From: Aporrectodea caliginosa
Lineage: Eukaryota > Annelida > Clitellata > Crassiclitellata > Lumbricidae
NCBI GenBank assembly: GCA_020284085.1
Contig: JACEVL010000336.1
Location: forward strand, 548,501 to 612,500
Direction of reading: 5' to 3'
Length of the DNA: 64,000 nucleotides
Below are positions 36,271 to 62,672 of this stretch, one piece after another. A model generated the notes under the pieces. That model did no database searches. It saw nothing but the letters and a program-made list of their open reading frames with translations, and had not been told where the DNA came from. The translations under genes and the position numbers were made by a program. How positions within the stretch are numbered: position 1 is the stretch's first letter; each line of letters opens with the position of its first letter.

Positions 36271-36310
36271 TTAAACACCTTTTTATCGTTTTTCAAGATT
36301 GTATAAATAT
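36271..36310 (+). promoter_or_regulatory. Promoter-like module (arm pair with 57133)
   Basis: TTAAACACCTTTTTAT and GTATAAATAT at 36301, inside the left arm. The right-arm partner at 57110-57147 keeps both elements. Confidence 0.5.
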
Positions 36311-37335
36311 TCATTTGCTAAATCGAAATATACATGTATTTTGGCTTGCCATTGTGCAAGATGTTGGCAGTGTCAGATGTAAAACTAACCCACAGGTAAT
36401 AATATTATATATATATAAATGTTAATTCTTCTTCTAGTGTTGCATTAATTCTTTGTCCTATGCGGTCTTATTTCGTTTTGTGTTGTTCATTTTTTAGCTA
36501 ATCAATTAGACAAACAGTTAATTCTAATGCTAATCGATTGGCCATAAGATTTTGCTAATTCTAACTCTAATCGATTAGCAAAATTTCAGCAGCTAATTCT
36601 AATAATAATAATCGATTAGCAATTTAACTAATCGCGCCAATCTCTGGAATTGTCATACCGTGGATTGTGTTGATGTACTTGTTGTACTGTCTGTCATTTT
36701 GCTTCAATGTCCCATATAATTAACGGTTAAACTAATTACTAGTTTTTCCTCTTTGGTCTCTCGTTCTTTAAAGACGTTTCTTTTCCCCGGGGTTTTCGTG
36801 CTGAGAGCGCTCCTGAATAGTTACTCTGAGAGTGGCGCTATATAAATCTTTAGATACAATACAATACAATAATAAGCCCAACATGGCGGACTTTGTCCAA
36901 CTTAATGTGCTTTGTGAGCTTAAGCTTCTGTGCATAAAAAAGATGGCATGCAACTGGTTTCAATTAAGAATATTCTGTTCTATATTATTGTAATAGGCCT
37001 ATTTTCTGTATTGTTTGATTGTAATTTGACATTCGTTCATGCATTCATTTGGGAATTTATATCTTTGTCTTGTTGCATTGTTCTACTGAGTATAACTGAA
37101 TGTCTCGGTCTGTATTGTTTTATAATTCTATCGTTACTTCTGAGTGTGCTTGGTTGTCTGTCTCTCTGTCTCATTGTCTCTGTCTGTGTCTGTCTGTCAG
37201 TGTCTGTCTAAATATCGTCGCCTCAAACAACCTGCCAGACATGAAACAAATAAGAGAAGAAAGTCTTATAAAATTAATTGGCAGCCGCAAGATGTCGCTA
37301 AACACGTTAATGCTGTCAACTACATTATGCTCAGT

Positions 37336-37395
37336 TTAGACACCTATAAATCGTTTATTATAAGCTCTATATAAGTCTAATTTTCGTTCAATCGC
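37336..37395 (+). promoter_or_regulatory. Promoter-like module, class A (arm pair with 53675)
   Basis: TTAGACACCTATAAA 37336-37350, CTATATAAG 37367-37375, then TTTTCGTTCAATCGCCGAT. Right-arm partner: 53675-53689 with TATA 53650-53658. Confidence 0.6.
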
Positions 37396-37934
37396 CGATT
37401 ATCAGGTCAAATTGCAGTGCTCTTTTCTGTTCGTGTCTTTAACGTGTGGTGGGGAGCTGTCTGTTTCAATGTATGCCTATGCATGTATTTTGGTTATGAT
37501 GTCTGGTTGCGTTGGGTGGAGAAAAGGAGGGAAAATGAAAAAAAAAATTGAAAATTAAAAATTAAAATATAAATTTCATATCATAATTTCAGGTGTTGTA
37601 AACTTCATAATTACAGGTTTTGTAAACTTGAAACCAATGCTGTTATATCATTGAATAGCTGGACTGGAAATCTGGTGTACATTATTGCTGTTTATAAGGA
37701 ATCTTTTCATTTTACATTAAAAATTTTATGTGTGATAATTGCTGCAAAACAGTGTATAATTTTCCTGAAAGACCATCTTACACTATATTATCTTATGCAA
37801 GTAACATTGACATTAGTATCTGAATTATAATATTATGCTGCTAAACGATGAATATTAGTGACATTGTAAAGTACTGTTTAGATGTCTTTAACTCTATCAA
37901 TTTTGTTTCAACTGCATTGTACATAATTTTGAAT

Positions 37935-38041
37935 TGTCGTCAACGGCCATAGATGTCATACGATGACGTTAAACCATGGAATAAAAAAAAAATCGCCGAT
38001 TAGTCGTCAACGGCCTTTGATGTCATAAGACGACGTTAAAC
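37935..38041 (+). repeat. Two tandem CAACGGCC...CGTTAAAC hairpin units
   Basis: GTCGTCAACGGCCATAGATG at 37938 and GTCGTCAACGGCCTTTGATG at 38003, each ending GACGTTAAAC and followed by an A-rich or (AAAT) tract and ATCGCCGAT. The repeated ATCGCCGAT after each unit looks like a target duplication. Confidence 0.7.
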
Positions 38042-38218
38042 GTTGGTATAAATAAATAAATCGCCGATGAAAGCTTCACAAGAGATATTTCACAACTAAT
38101 TTGAGGTCAACGTGACTGTCCTGGCGGCCGCCAGGTGGCGTTAAGTAACAGAAAAACGAGTCAGCCAGTCGATTATTATGTTACAGCTACAGCTACTGTC
38201 TCTATCTATCAATCTATA

Positions 38219-38505
38219 TCCATCCATCCATCCATCCATCCATCCATCCATCCATCCATCCATCCATCCATCCATCCATCCATCCATCCATCCATCCATC
38301 CATCCATCCATCCATCCATCCATCCATCCATCCATCCATCCATCCATCCATCCATCCATCCATCCATCCATCCATCCATCCATCCATCCATCCATCCATC
38401 CATCCATCCATCCATCCATCCATCCATCATCCATCCATCCATCCATCCATGATCCATCCATCCATCCACCCATCCATCCATCCATCCATCCATCCATCTA
38501 TCTAT
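38219..38505 (+). repeat. (ATCC)n microsatellite
   Basis: Nearly pure tetranucleotide in the left arm, immediately downstream of the exon copy. Ile-His-Pro-Ser frames are spurious. Confidence 0.97.
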
Positions 38506-38512
38506 GTCTGAC

Positions 38513-38712
38513 CTTCATCTTCTTGAGGTCAGCCAAGTCCCTCTGCAGTGTCTGTAGCTGTGTTTCGTAATGTGTCTGATTCTTCATGAGCTTGGCGTGC
38601 TCTCTTTTCGCCGCATGCAGCTTCTTCAGTTCGCTCTGCGTAGAGTTCAACTTCTGGTCATACTCCTCCCTCACCTTCTTCGCCTTTCCCTCCTTCTGCG
38701 AGTCACTGCCAC
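38513..38712 (-). pseudogene. KIF21: Inverted copy of KIF21 KKVREEY exon
   Basis: 200 nt, same length as the gene exon at 52753-52952. Acceptor CTCTTCAG and donor GTCAGA are intact. One residue difference is visible. The adjacent microsatellite is a pure (GGAT)n here and mixed GATG/GATA in the gene. No copy of the next exon (57391-57567) exists on the left side, so the copy is a three-exon fragment. Confidence 0.9.
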
Positions 38713-38784
38713 CTGAAGAGACAGGAAAGAGAGTCACAATGAAGCCAACAATAGCATCGAACCTATTATCATCATCATTGTGGG

Positions 38785-38880
38785 GCGCGGTGGTGTAGAG
38801 GTATGTTCGGTGCCGGAGGGTTGCGATCTTGAAGTGGCGCTATAACAAGTGCTCATACATACATACATACATACATACAA
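38785..38880 (+). mobile_element. SINE-E, internally deleted
   Basis: GGGGCGCGGTGGTGTAGAGG head joins directly to GTGGCGCTATAACAAGTGCT and a (CATA)n tail. Confidence 0.65.
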
Positions 38881-39049
38881 CATCATTCTATCATTATCAT
38901 CATGCTTGTATTAAGCACCACAATCTAATTACCAAGCATCAATCGATGGCGCTGGGCAATTCTGAGTGAAAGACTTCCTCAAAGTCGCTATACAGTTCTC
39001 TGGGTTACACGGTGAAAGCTGTAACCAATGGGTTTGGATTGGATCCACT

Positions 39050-39122
39050 GTTTAACGGCAGCTTATGACAACAGAGGCCGTTGCCGCCGACAAAGATTAT
39101 TTTTGGCATATTACAGCTCTTA
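39050..39122 (-). repeat. ~85-bp hairpin unit
   Basis: Reverse copy with GTTTAACGGCAGCTTATGAC, GGCCGTTGCCGCCGACAAAG, TTTTTGGCATATTACAGCTC. It pairs with 52465-52535 in the right arm. Confidence 0.8.
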
Positions 39123-39388
39123 AAAATGGGTTACCGGGACCCAAAGTTTATATATACAACCATTCGAGACCTTCTCAAATAATGGTGTCTAAGAGAGAGC
39201 GCTCGTATTGAACGTCGTATGGATGCAGAGTTTAACGACATCTTGTCACAGCAAAGGATGTTGATATCGACAGAAATTGTTTTGAAGAGTTCTCATACTT
39301 CCTATGGTTTAGTAGAAAGCCATTTCTATATTATTAAACGCCTATCGCGTGCTCTGCTTATATAGAAACGTTTGACACTGTTTTAAAG

Positions 39389-39390
39389 GT

Positions 39391-39471
<81 letters not shown>

Positions 39472-39745
39472 GTGTGTGAGAGAGAGAGACAGACAGACAG
39501 TATGTGTGTGTGAGACAGAGACAGAGACAGACACAGACACAGACACAGACAGACAAAGAGAGAGAGGCAGAGATAGACAGAGACAGAGACATACAGAAAC
39601 AGACAAAAAGACGGAGAAACAGAGAAAGACAGGGACAGAGACAGAGAGAAAGACAGAGACACAGACAAAAAAGAGAGACAGAGAGAGATACAGAGGTATA
39701 GACAGACAGAGATAGACAGATAGAGAGAGAGACACACACAGAGAT
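39389..39745 (+). repeat. (GT)n and (GACA)n low-complexity tract
   Basis: GT and GA dinucleotides followed by GACA-type repeats. Right-arm partner 51690-51998 is the reverse complement type. Frames are spurious. Confidence 0.9.
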
Positions 39746-39851
39746 AAACGATTGGTTTTGTTAGTTGCTGTTCATTTCTTCTTCTATCGTTTTTATGGTA
39801 TCTAGCATAATTATTTATTCTGGATTCATTAAACGCCTTTCGGTTCGGATG

Positions 39852-39891
39852 CTTATATAGCATCGGTTGACACTGTTTTAAAGGTGTCTAA
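39852..39891 (-). promoter_or_regulatory. Promoter-like module, class B (arm pair with 51547)
   Basis: Box TTTAAAGGTGTCTAA 39877-39891, TATA CTTATATAG 39852. GAGCGCTC lies upstream of the box, and AGGCGTTTAATGAATC (- strand) downstream of TATA. Confidence 0.6.
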
Positions 39892-40179
39892 GACGAGCGC
39901 TCTGTCCATACGGCTAACGTGCCACACATGTGAGCAAAGCCTGCGCGTATAAAAGAAAATAATTATTTCCACATAGCATGGACATTTTAAGACATCTTCT
40001 GGAAATTTGTTACTTTGCCATACGTATCAGTTCCGAACATCGTACTGCATTAATTTAACAAAATTCGCCCAAATTACGGCAAATCCGGGCATTTGGAGAA
40101 ATTCAAAACATTCACGGCAATTGTCGAAAATCACAGAATTCACGGCTTTCGTGACTTCGTGAATTTTTCTACTGGCCCT

Positions 40180-40315
40180 CAGAAGCGTAGCTACGAAAGA
40201 ATTTTTGGGGGAGATATATCGGACATGGTCGCAAAAGTTACCTTTTGTATTTCGTATATACAAGCGTTTAAAAGATTTGTGGGGGGGGGGGGGGTGAACC
40301 CGTAAACTCCCCCCA
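40180..40315. mobile_element. hAT-like remnant (present in both arms)
   Basis: Starts CAGAAGCGTAGCTACG, ends AAATACGCCCACGCTG, with G-runs inside. Partner at 51112-51262, so insertion predates the duplication. Relative of 62673-63670. Confidence 0.55.
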
Positions 40316-40435
40316 AATACGCCCACGCTGAACCTACTTATATTTGCATCACATTGCATAGTCACATTACACTGCATCACGTTACATCACAAGACATCAA
40401 ATTACACGTTATGTAGCTTGCTTGGCTATTAGGCA

Positions 40436-40625
40436 GCTCCGTGCTTTTCGGTTGTGGGACCTTCCATCTGGAATGACCTCCCGCTTAAGCTCCGCTCTTA
40501 ACTTGTTAGCCATCCGGTAGGGTTCTACAAGTCCCTCAAGTCTTTTTTCTTTAGTCGTGGCTGGGCTGGGAGCGCTTCTGAGTAGTTTCTTGAAGGGGCG
40601 CAATACAAATGCTCAGAATGAATGA
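40436..40625 (+). mobile_element. CR1/L2-like LINE 3' end
   Basis: Nucleotide match to 11850-12060 (CTTGCTTGGCTATTAGGCAG; GTCGTGGCTGGGC; GAAGGGGCGC). The reverse partner at 50835-51030 shows it was inserted before the duplication. Confidence 0.85.
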
Positions 40626-40649
40626 TTGGAATAAATGAATGAAAAACTC

Positions 40650-40755
40650 CGCCACTGTTCGTACTCTGGCAGTGCCAGTCCCAAGCCTGGATAAAGGAGG
40701 AGGGCGACGCTAATAATCTGTGTAATCACACAAGTGTCGTTAAACTGAAACTACT
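40650..40755 (+). mobile_element. Short-retroposon copy (arm pair with 50545)
   Basis: AACTCCGCCACTGTTCGTAC, GGCAGTGCCAGTCCCAAGCC, GTGTCGTTAAAC. Partner 50545-50650 on the opposite strand. Confidence 0.8.
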
Positions 40756-40780
40756 ACTGAATGAATGAATATTGAATTAC

Positions 40781-40966
40781 CGATCGTGGCGAGGACGCGG
40801 TCTCGCTCCTGTTCCGTTTGTCGGATGCGGTTTTCGAGCATATTCAGCTTCTCCTCGTACTGCATCTTCAGCGACCGAAGACGCTTCTGACTCATCTCCA
40901 ACTCATCAATTAACTTCTGTTTGATCGAAATCTCACACGTCAGGTCGGCCAGGCTCTCTTCCAACC
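40781..40966 (-). pseudogene. KIF21: Inverted copy of KIF21 conserved coil exon, acceptor lost
   Basis: The 186-nt exon is open and nearly identical to 50330-50515 (one visible Arg/Lys change). The bases at the intron end read GTGGAC|GG instead of GTGGAG|CG, so the acceptor AG is gone. The flanking TTGACTTGTT minisatellite is expanded to about nine units (40972-41165) compared with about three in the gene. The donor ATCG|GTAATT is intact. I infer a non-functional partial copy. Confidence 0.88.
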
Positions 40967-40971
40967 GTCCA

Positions 40972-41165
40972 CACTCTCAACAAGTCAACAAGAATCACAA
41001 CAAGTCAACAAGAATCACAACAAGTCAACAAGAATCACAACAAGTCAACAACAATCACAACAAGTCAACAACAATCACAACAAGTCAACAAGAATTACAA
41101 CAAGTCAAGAAGAATCACCCCAAGTCAAGAAGAATTACAACAAGTCAACAACAGTTATTACAAAT
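40972..41165 (+). repeat. 20-bp minisatellite CAAGTCAACAAGAATCACAA
   Basis: About nine units adjoining the dead splice acceptor of the exon copy. The gene copy has only about three (50250-50322). Confidence 0.92.
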
Positions 41166-41274
41166 CAACAACAAATCTGTATAACGTCTTTTACATGTGT
41201 TCAACGAATCACTGCGGTTGTCAATCATGTGTGTGTATGCGTGTATGTATGCATGTGCGTATGTATGTGTGTAA

Positions 41275-41690
41275 GAGGTCCTGAGTGGCCGAGTGGGTTG
41301 GTAGCCCGCTCGCCACGCCGGCGACCCGGGTTCGCTTCCCGGTCGGTCGGTTTATCAGAGATTAATTTCTCGGATCTTTACTGCGGGTGGCTCGGTCGCA
41401 ATATAAACGTGGAGTACAATACAACACAATACAACACAACACAATATACTGGGGCGCGGTGGTATATGGGTATGTTCGCTGCCTTGCAGCTGGAGGGTTG
41501 CGGGTTCGAATCCACCTCAAAGCCGCCGCGTAGGGACCCTGGGCAAGTCCTTCACTCGAAATTGCTCATGCGCTTCGGCGTGAAACTCCGCTTCAGCGTC
41601 CGCGCAGTAGTCGGGAGCGCCTCTGAATGGGAAATCTGGTAGAGGCGTTATAACAAGTGTTCAAATACAATACAATACAATACAATAAGT
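41275..41690 (+). mobile_element. Composite SINE F-E
   Basis: SINE-F (GAGTGGCCGAGTGGGTTGG head; box B GGGTTCGCTTCCC; end AAACGTGGAGTACAATAC) is followed directly by SINE-E (GGGCGCGGTGGTATATGG; GGGTTCGAATCC; CCCTGGGCAAGTCC; GGCGTTATAACAAGTG; (AATAC)n tail). The same pair recurs at 56085-56395 in the same + orientation. Confidence 0.8.
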
Positions 41691-41862
41691 GTAATTATGG
41701 ATGTATGTATGTGCGTATGCATGTGTGGATGTATGTGTGGATGTATAAACATGTACATGTATATATGCATATAAATGTGAATAAATACCTGTATATAATT
41801 ATGTACATAGAAATATGCATAGGGTGCATAGAGTGACCATATATACATATGCAAAAACCTAC

Positions 41863-41950
41863 CATTCTCTGATTCCGATTCGCTGTCCTCTTCATCATCC
41901 GTTCCTTCCTCCTCGTCTGCTGTTCCAGTTCTTCCACCTCCTTCCATTTC
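41863..41950 (-). pseudogene. KIF21: Inverted copy of KIF21 acidic-linker exon
   Basis: Acceptor CTGCAG and donor AATG|GTAGGT are intact. It is 88 nt against 85 nt in the gene, one codon (ATG) longer. The frame remains open and the Glu/Asp run is kept. It cannot splice in cis with the + strand gene because it lies on the opposite strand. Confidence 0.88.
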
Positions 41951-42684
41951 CTGCAGACAAACAGATGCATACCATAAGTAGGTTGGACAGTACCAGTCCA
42001 TCGCAATATTGCAATTTATTTCTCAAACATAGAATGTTCCGGAACACAGCGTTTGACCGTTGGGCCAGATGCACCAAGTGTGGCTTTTCTTGATCACACC
42101 AACTCGTGGTTCCATCCCAAATACAATAGAGGCCGACAATGCAGGAGCTGATGATGCTGGCACACTTATATAGCGCCCTACAAGTTACCTACTCAGAGGC
42201 GCTCCCAGCCCAACTCCAGCGATAAAGAAAGTTTTCCAATGCTTGTGAAAGGTGTATATACAAAGTTCCTCTCTCGCAGCGTCAATTCTAAACACCGTCC
42301 ACTTCAGCCGTCCGCCTGACCCTTTGGATTTGACCTCGAACCGATTTTGACCTTATCAACCCATCGATTACCTTTGATGAGCGCCTGTGAATAAACATAT
42401 TCCCTAGACTTAGCTTTTGGCCGCTGTATGAGTCTCGAGATTACTACTACCATTACGAACGAGCTAGAAAGAAAGGAAACCAATATAGGATTAATCGTCT
42501 GCTTACACTTATATGGCGAAGACTATCCTTAAAACAGGTGTGTAATTTTTCACAGTTGTTCGTATGGCTTAATGCAGCGCATAAAATCTAGAGATTACGA
42601 CAGTGCCAGTCTCAAGCCTGGATAAATATCAGCTAACCAACCAATCGTCGATACGCTGCTACAAATCATGTTAGGCTAAGTTTA

Positions 42685-43133
42685 GGGGCCGCCCATAAAT
42701 GACGTCACGCACCTAGGGGGTGGGGGTCGGAAATTTGTGACGATGTGTGACATGGGGGTGGGGGGTCTGAGAGGTGTGACGTCACACCAGGTCTATGTAA
42801 TTAAATTTAGCAATAAACAACAATTTAATTTTAACAATAACAGCATTAATTGTGAGTATTAAATGTTCATTATTTTTTTTTATTATTTTAATGTATACGG
42901 GCACCATTATTAATAATTTTCTAATTATTTCAATATTTGGTCACCGTTAGATTTTAAAATATGCATGCTCTCCCTATTTGTTCCACGAAAGAGCATTTTG
43001 CTTCGCCATGGAAATTTGGTTTTAGGGGGTCAGCGCTTTGTGACGTCATTTTTCAAGGGTGTTACTTTTCGTGACGAAGTGTGACGAGGGGGAGGGGGTT
43101 CAAAATTGCGTGACGTCATTTATGGACGGCCCC
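42685..43133. mobile_element. 449-bp MITE with 3-bp TTA target duplication
   Basis: Ends GGGGCCGCCCATAAATGACG and its near-perfect inverse CGTCATTTATGGACGGCCCC. TTA on both sides (42682-42684 and 43134-43136). The right arm at 48841-48855 (GTGTCTAAACTTAGC) is the intact empty site. Same TIR type and length as 63018-63465. TTA duplication fits PIF/Harbinger-like transposition (inference). Confidence 0.88.
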
Positions 43134-43318
43134 TTAGACACATTAGCCACCTTTAAATCGGTTTCAATTATATTGGTTACTTTAGACCATAATTTTACAG
43201 ATCGCATTTTCGTCCATAAATGAGTCCTTGTTATGACAGCGTCGTTCAATTAACCCATCCATCTTACGACCCGTTAAAACTTAATTAATTTTGCTTCCGT
43301 TAATGTCGATATCTCCGG

Positions 43319-43662
43319 CAGTGTTTAGTCTACTCCCCTTGCTGTCTGGGGGGGGAATCGAGGGTTCTCGGTGGTATCCCACATATTTGAAAAGTTGACG
43401 ACCAGGCAATTTTCTCGAGGGGTAGTAACAAGAGTTTTCCAAGAATTTTCAAGGGGGGTAGTAACGAGAGTTTTCGAACCAAAATTTCCCCTCCTCGATC
43501 CACCCTGACCGCGCGGAGAGAGGGGGTAGACGATAAATCCTGGGGGAAATTATCCTAAATTTCACACTTTCTGTACAAAATTACATGTCTTTCATTTTTC
43601 TGGGGGGGGGAACTCGGTCCTGGAGGAACGTTCCCCCCAAGAGACGTCTAGATTAAACACTG
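43319..43662. mobile_element. hAT-like MITE with 8-9 bp target duplication
   Basis: Ends CAGTGTTTAGTCTA and TAGATTAAACACTG. TATCTCCGG flanks both sides. Right arm 48652-48662 has the single uninterrupted CCGGAGATA. Interior is G-run rich, no ORF. Confidence 0.88.
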
Positions 43663-43743
43663 TATCTCCGGTCTCAACAGTCCGAAATGTAACATGCTCG
43701 ATTTGAACACCTTTAAATCAGTTACTTCACACAATATATATAT

Positions 43744-43865
43744 GGTATGACTTCTTCTTCTTCACGTTCTCTGCCCTCAGGCAGGTGCATATGTCCAACG
43801 ACGCCATTTTTCTCTGTCCTCTGCTTCTCTTTTCAGCCCGCTGTATCCCTCCTCTGGTATGACTT
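43744..43865 (-). mobile_element. 102-bp retroposon insertion with 10-bp duplication
   Basis: GGTATGACTT at 43744-43753 and 43856-43865 flank 102 bp beginning (CTT)n, the tail of a - strand insertion. Interior AGGCAGGTGCATATGTCC is unassigned. Left arm only. Confidence 0.7.
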
Positions 43866-44649
43866 ATACTCAATTAATTTTGCTCTTTGTTTCATGTGAA
43901 ACATGCTCAATTCGCGTAAGAAGTAGTTTATGAATATTTCAATAATCTGCATTGCAACACAGTACTGCAGTATTATGCAACATAATATCTACTGTGATAT
44001 AATAACCACACCACATGTAATATGTATTATTGAAAAACCAAAGTTGAATAATAATAATAATATGGTAACCAGCATTGCAACACAGTACATGCATGTAATT
44101 GCATAATAACAATGTATTAGTAAAAGAGTAATTAAATATTTACAGATTTGAGTTTACAGAATATTTACAGATTAATCGCTTATTCTGACGGATTCTTATA
44201 TAGCGTTGGTGAACATCTTTCTGAGGGTGTCTAAAGCGATCGCTCTGACCAATCGCGAACCGTTCAGCTGTTACCTTTTTGCATTTTCTGAGCTTCAGCA
44301 GAGGCAAATACTCGTGTGTATTATATTCGCCTTCATCTATTAGGGTCGAAAAGTTGCCGATGGAGAGTGTTGAAGTGACATTTTCGAAGAGAACCAACTC
44401 TGCTTGTGTTGGGTCCCTGGTTAAAAGAACCCCACACAATTGTTTGCACTCTGTTAGACTAGTTTTGCGCAGTTATGATGTTGCAATGATTGAAATTGAG
44501 ATAAAAACTGGCTGCTTCCTTCTGCCTGTATTCTCTTTCGATACAGGTTCACTTAGATAGTGTGAGCCTGAAATACAGATTGCTTTAACTTATTTCATTA
44601 TTTTATTTTGCATCCCAGAATCCACTCTGAATCTTTCTATTCTTGCCTC

Positions 44650-44755
44650 AAAACTGTCCTTTTCAGTCGTGCTGGGGTCGGGAGTGCTCCTGAGTAGTAA
44701 CCTTGAAGGGGCGCTATATAAATCTTTGCAATGAATGAATGAATGAATGAATTTC
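44650..44755 (+). mobile_element. CR1/L2-like LINE 3' end
   Basis: GTCGTGCTGGGGTCGGGAGT, GCTCCTGAGTAG, GGGGCGCTATATAAATC, (AATG)n tail. Confidence 0.75.
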
Positions 44756-44798
44756 TGCCCTTTTTTAGCATAGTAGTTGATTGGTTAGAGCGCTCTCT

Positions 44799-44839
44799 TT
44801 AGACACCTTTAAAATGTTATCAATTGACGCTATAATAAG
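44799..44839 (+). promoter_or_regulatory. Promoter-like module, class B
   Basis: AGAGCGCTCTCTT leads into TTAGACACCTTTAAA (44799-44813). CTATAATAAG at 44830. Confidence 0.55.
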
Positions 44840-45354
44840 CCTGGGACGCGTCGGAATTTCGTATTGCCTTTTTTTCGCGTGTCAAATTAATTTCTGTCGA
44901 CGTCAACGGCTTTTCATTCATTCATTACGAAGATTTATATTAGGGAATGGCCGACTGGCATTTTTGTCGTTTTCTGATTCCGGATAGTAACCGGATACTT
45001 GTCCTGCTTATTCGGCCGAATCCGGATTCGAACCGATTAATCGGCAATATTTATTTTCATTTGCAAAGATATAATAATTAAAGCTAAACCAGGATATGCA
45101 ATGCAAACGAGAGTTTATTCACTGAACTATTTCATTATTTTACACGGACTTTCAATAATAAACATTAGGGATGACCGAAGGAGGTTGCCAAAACAGATTA
45201 CATGTTGTATTAACGAAAGAAGAAATTGTTTTTGGTCAGAAATATTCCTTTTTGGGTATTTGGATCGGTAGTCCTGGGATGCACCGATTCCAATTAATAC
45301 CGATTAGTGCAAAATCCGAACCGATTTCAATCCGATTAATGGGCCTCCTCTAAT

Positions 45355-45605
45355 TTATATATAGTGCCCGTTCAAGGCTACTACTCGGAAGCGCTCCCGA
45401 CCCAAGCACGGCTGAAAAGGACAGTTTTGATGGGAGAATAGACAGAGTGAGAGTGGACCATGGAGAGCAAGAACAAAGGGAGCTCGTTCCAAAGCGAGAA
45501 GGCCCCGATTTTGCATGGTAGCTAGGTGGGCAAAAGGGGAATGAGCACGCCCCGCTCCGTAGAGAGCGGAGAGAGCGACGACCCGAAGCACTTTGCGTTG
45601 GAGCG
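45355..45605 (-). mobile_element. CR1/L2-like LINE 3' end
   Basis: - strand reads LWNELPLFLLSMVHSHSVYS and FSRAWVGSASE, then the GAGCGCTTCCGAGTAG UTR. Truncated 5'. Confidence 0.7.
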
Positions 45606-45689
45606 CCCTCTTTACAAATAATATTTTAGGTACCGTATACTGTATATACTTTTTGCAACACGTTAGGCGTTTAATAAGAGTTACATATC

Positions 45690-45760
45690 TTAGACACCTT
45701 TAAAAAGGTGTCAACCGATGCTATATAAGCATGGGGCACGATGGGTGTTTAATTTTTATA
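45690..45760 (+). promoter_or_regulatory. Promoter-like module, class B
   Basis: TTAGACACCTTTAAA 45690-45704, CTATATAAG 45721-45729, then GGGGCACGATGGGTGTTTAA. It lies about 340 bp before the KIF21 exon at 46098, in an intron, same strand. Confidence 0.55.
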
Positions 45761-46097
45761 GCGGTTGGTTGTACTGGCCTTATGATGAGTACCTCTAGAC
45801 GTAACTGTGGTCGGAAAAAGGCTGCAATGTTTTCAACCATTGTCTGTCTTGTCTTGTTTGTCTCTCTGTGTCTCTGTCTCTCCTTCTTCCCACTCCTCTT
45901 TGTTTCTGTCTCCCTCTTTTCCTCACTTTCTTCCTTGCATTTTCTGTCAATTCTACTCCCTCTGTTTTCCCATTTCCTCCCCATCTTTTACCCATGCACT
46001 CCCCTCTCTTCTGCCTACAACCAACGACTACCCATTGAGTACTGCCCACAGCAACCCAACTTCACTCGGACATTAACTAATTTTTTTCCTGTTTCAG

Positions 46098-61623
<15,526 letters not shown>

Positions 61624-62660
61624 GTAATCTATGCAGATTTATGATGTTGGGCTAAACAAAGAGGTTGGATAAAGGAAGGCACTGTCAGTAGACCTGGGAG
61701 TCACTTTGGTCAGCCAATCTGACCCCACTTGACCCTAAAGTGACTTGAGGTCGACTTGAAGTCGACAACTTGGAGTTAAAACGACTTGACCCGACTTGGC
61801 AGAAAAACAACCAACTTCCGACTTAAAGTCGACTTCTGACATGGTAATTACGATTATGTACGGCTAATAATCCAAAAATGTTATGCCAATTTGCCTGGCA
61901 AGCATTAATTTCTTATACTAATGAGTAATGAGATCTCAACACCTGATTAATAAAATTGCTTATTAGGCCTATTTTAAGCTGTTTGTGTTTGTGCTTGAAC
62001 AGTTTTGTAATGCTCTAATGGGTTAACAAAAGAATCTGCATTGGACCGCGGACTGGTTGCACTTAATGGCGTGTTATAATGACACAGTTTAATTCTGTTG
62101 TCATAATTATTTGGCCACTAACGTCATTCAAATAGCAATGCATACTGTACGTATCATCCCACAGTACTACCACTCACCGACAATATAGTCGACCATTGTC
62201 TAATACAACAGTTTTTCCGTCTGCAAACGACTAATGCAGTGCACCAAAGTAGCGCCAAACGATCGTTTGAGATCCATATTTATTTGGGTCGAATTCACTG
62301 ACGACTAAAAGTTCATTGATTTGCGCGTGTTCAGCTCTTGATAAGGCAGACGTGCTAACATTTATATTAACATTTTGATTCACCAGTTTTATTAAACGTA
62401 CGTATGACGCTTTAACATAATAATAAATCATGATATACATAAATCGACACCGATAAAAAAAATAAATAGCCTAAGTAACTGCTTAGCCCAACCGAAGCAA
62501 CCGGCGTCGATAATACAAAAATAATAATATCGCAGTACCGTTCTGCGTTTCTTACTCTTTCAAATGAGATGAAAATCAACTTTTATCTTCAACACTTCAA
62601 TTCAATATATATCGTCAACATAAATGAACTATATTTCTTAACACTTCACTCTCAATATAC
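61624..62660. other. KIF21: KIF21 intron, no exon found
   Basis: Contains GACTTGAC-type repeats at 61690-61850 and otherwise AT-rich sequence. I see no further KIF21 exon. Confidence 0.5.
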
Positions 62661-62672
62661 AGCGCTATCTAC

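Larger units (their letters stand above)
36095..43885 (-). repeat. Left arm of inverted duplication of the KIF21 region
   Basis: Read on the - strand this segment is collinear with 48525-57325. Anchors include three KIF21 exon copies, a CR1-like LINE 3' end (40436-40620 versus 50835-51030), a hAT-like remnant (40180-40315 versus 51112-51262), a run around GGCAGGTTGTTTGAGGCGAC (37209-37228 versus 53813-53832), and the TCTGCCCACAATACGAC segment near the outer edge. Arms differ by insertions and by microsatellite type. The outer edge is near 36095; the inner edge fades near 43885. Confidence 0.9.

Noticed and set aside
39050..39160. TTACAGCTCTT beside a stem, recalling the histone-pairing end of U7 snRNA
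   Set aside because: The match lies at the fixed end of a repeat unit, is not kept in all six copies, and no proper Sm site or U7-type 3' stem follows in the right order.
40979..41165. CRISPR-like regular repeats
   Set aside because: 20-bp units are contiguous with no unique spacers; it is a minisatellite in an animal intron.
37900..43000. Left-arm KIF21 exons as alternative exons of the gene
   Set aside because: They are on the opposite strand from the gene, one has no acceptor AG, and the next exon is missing.
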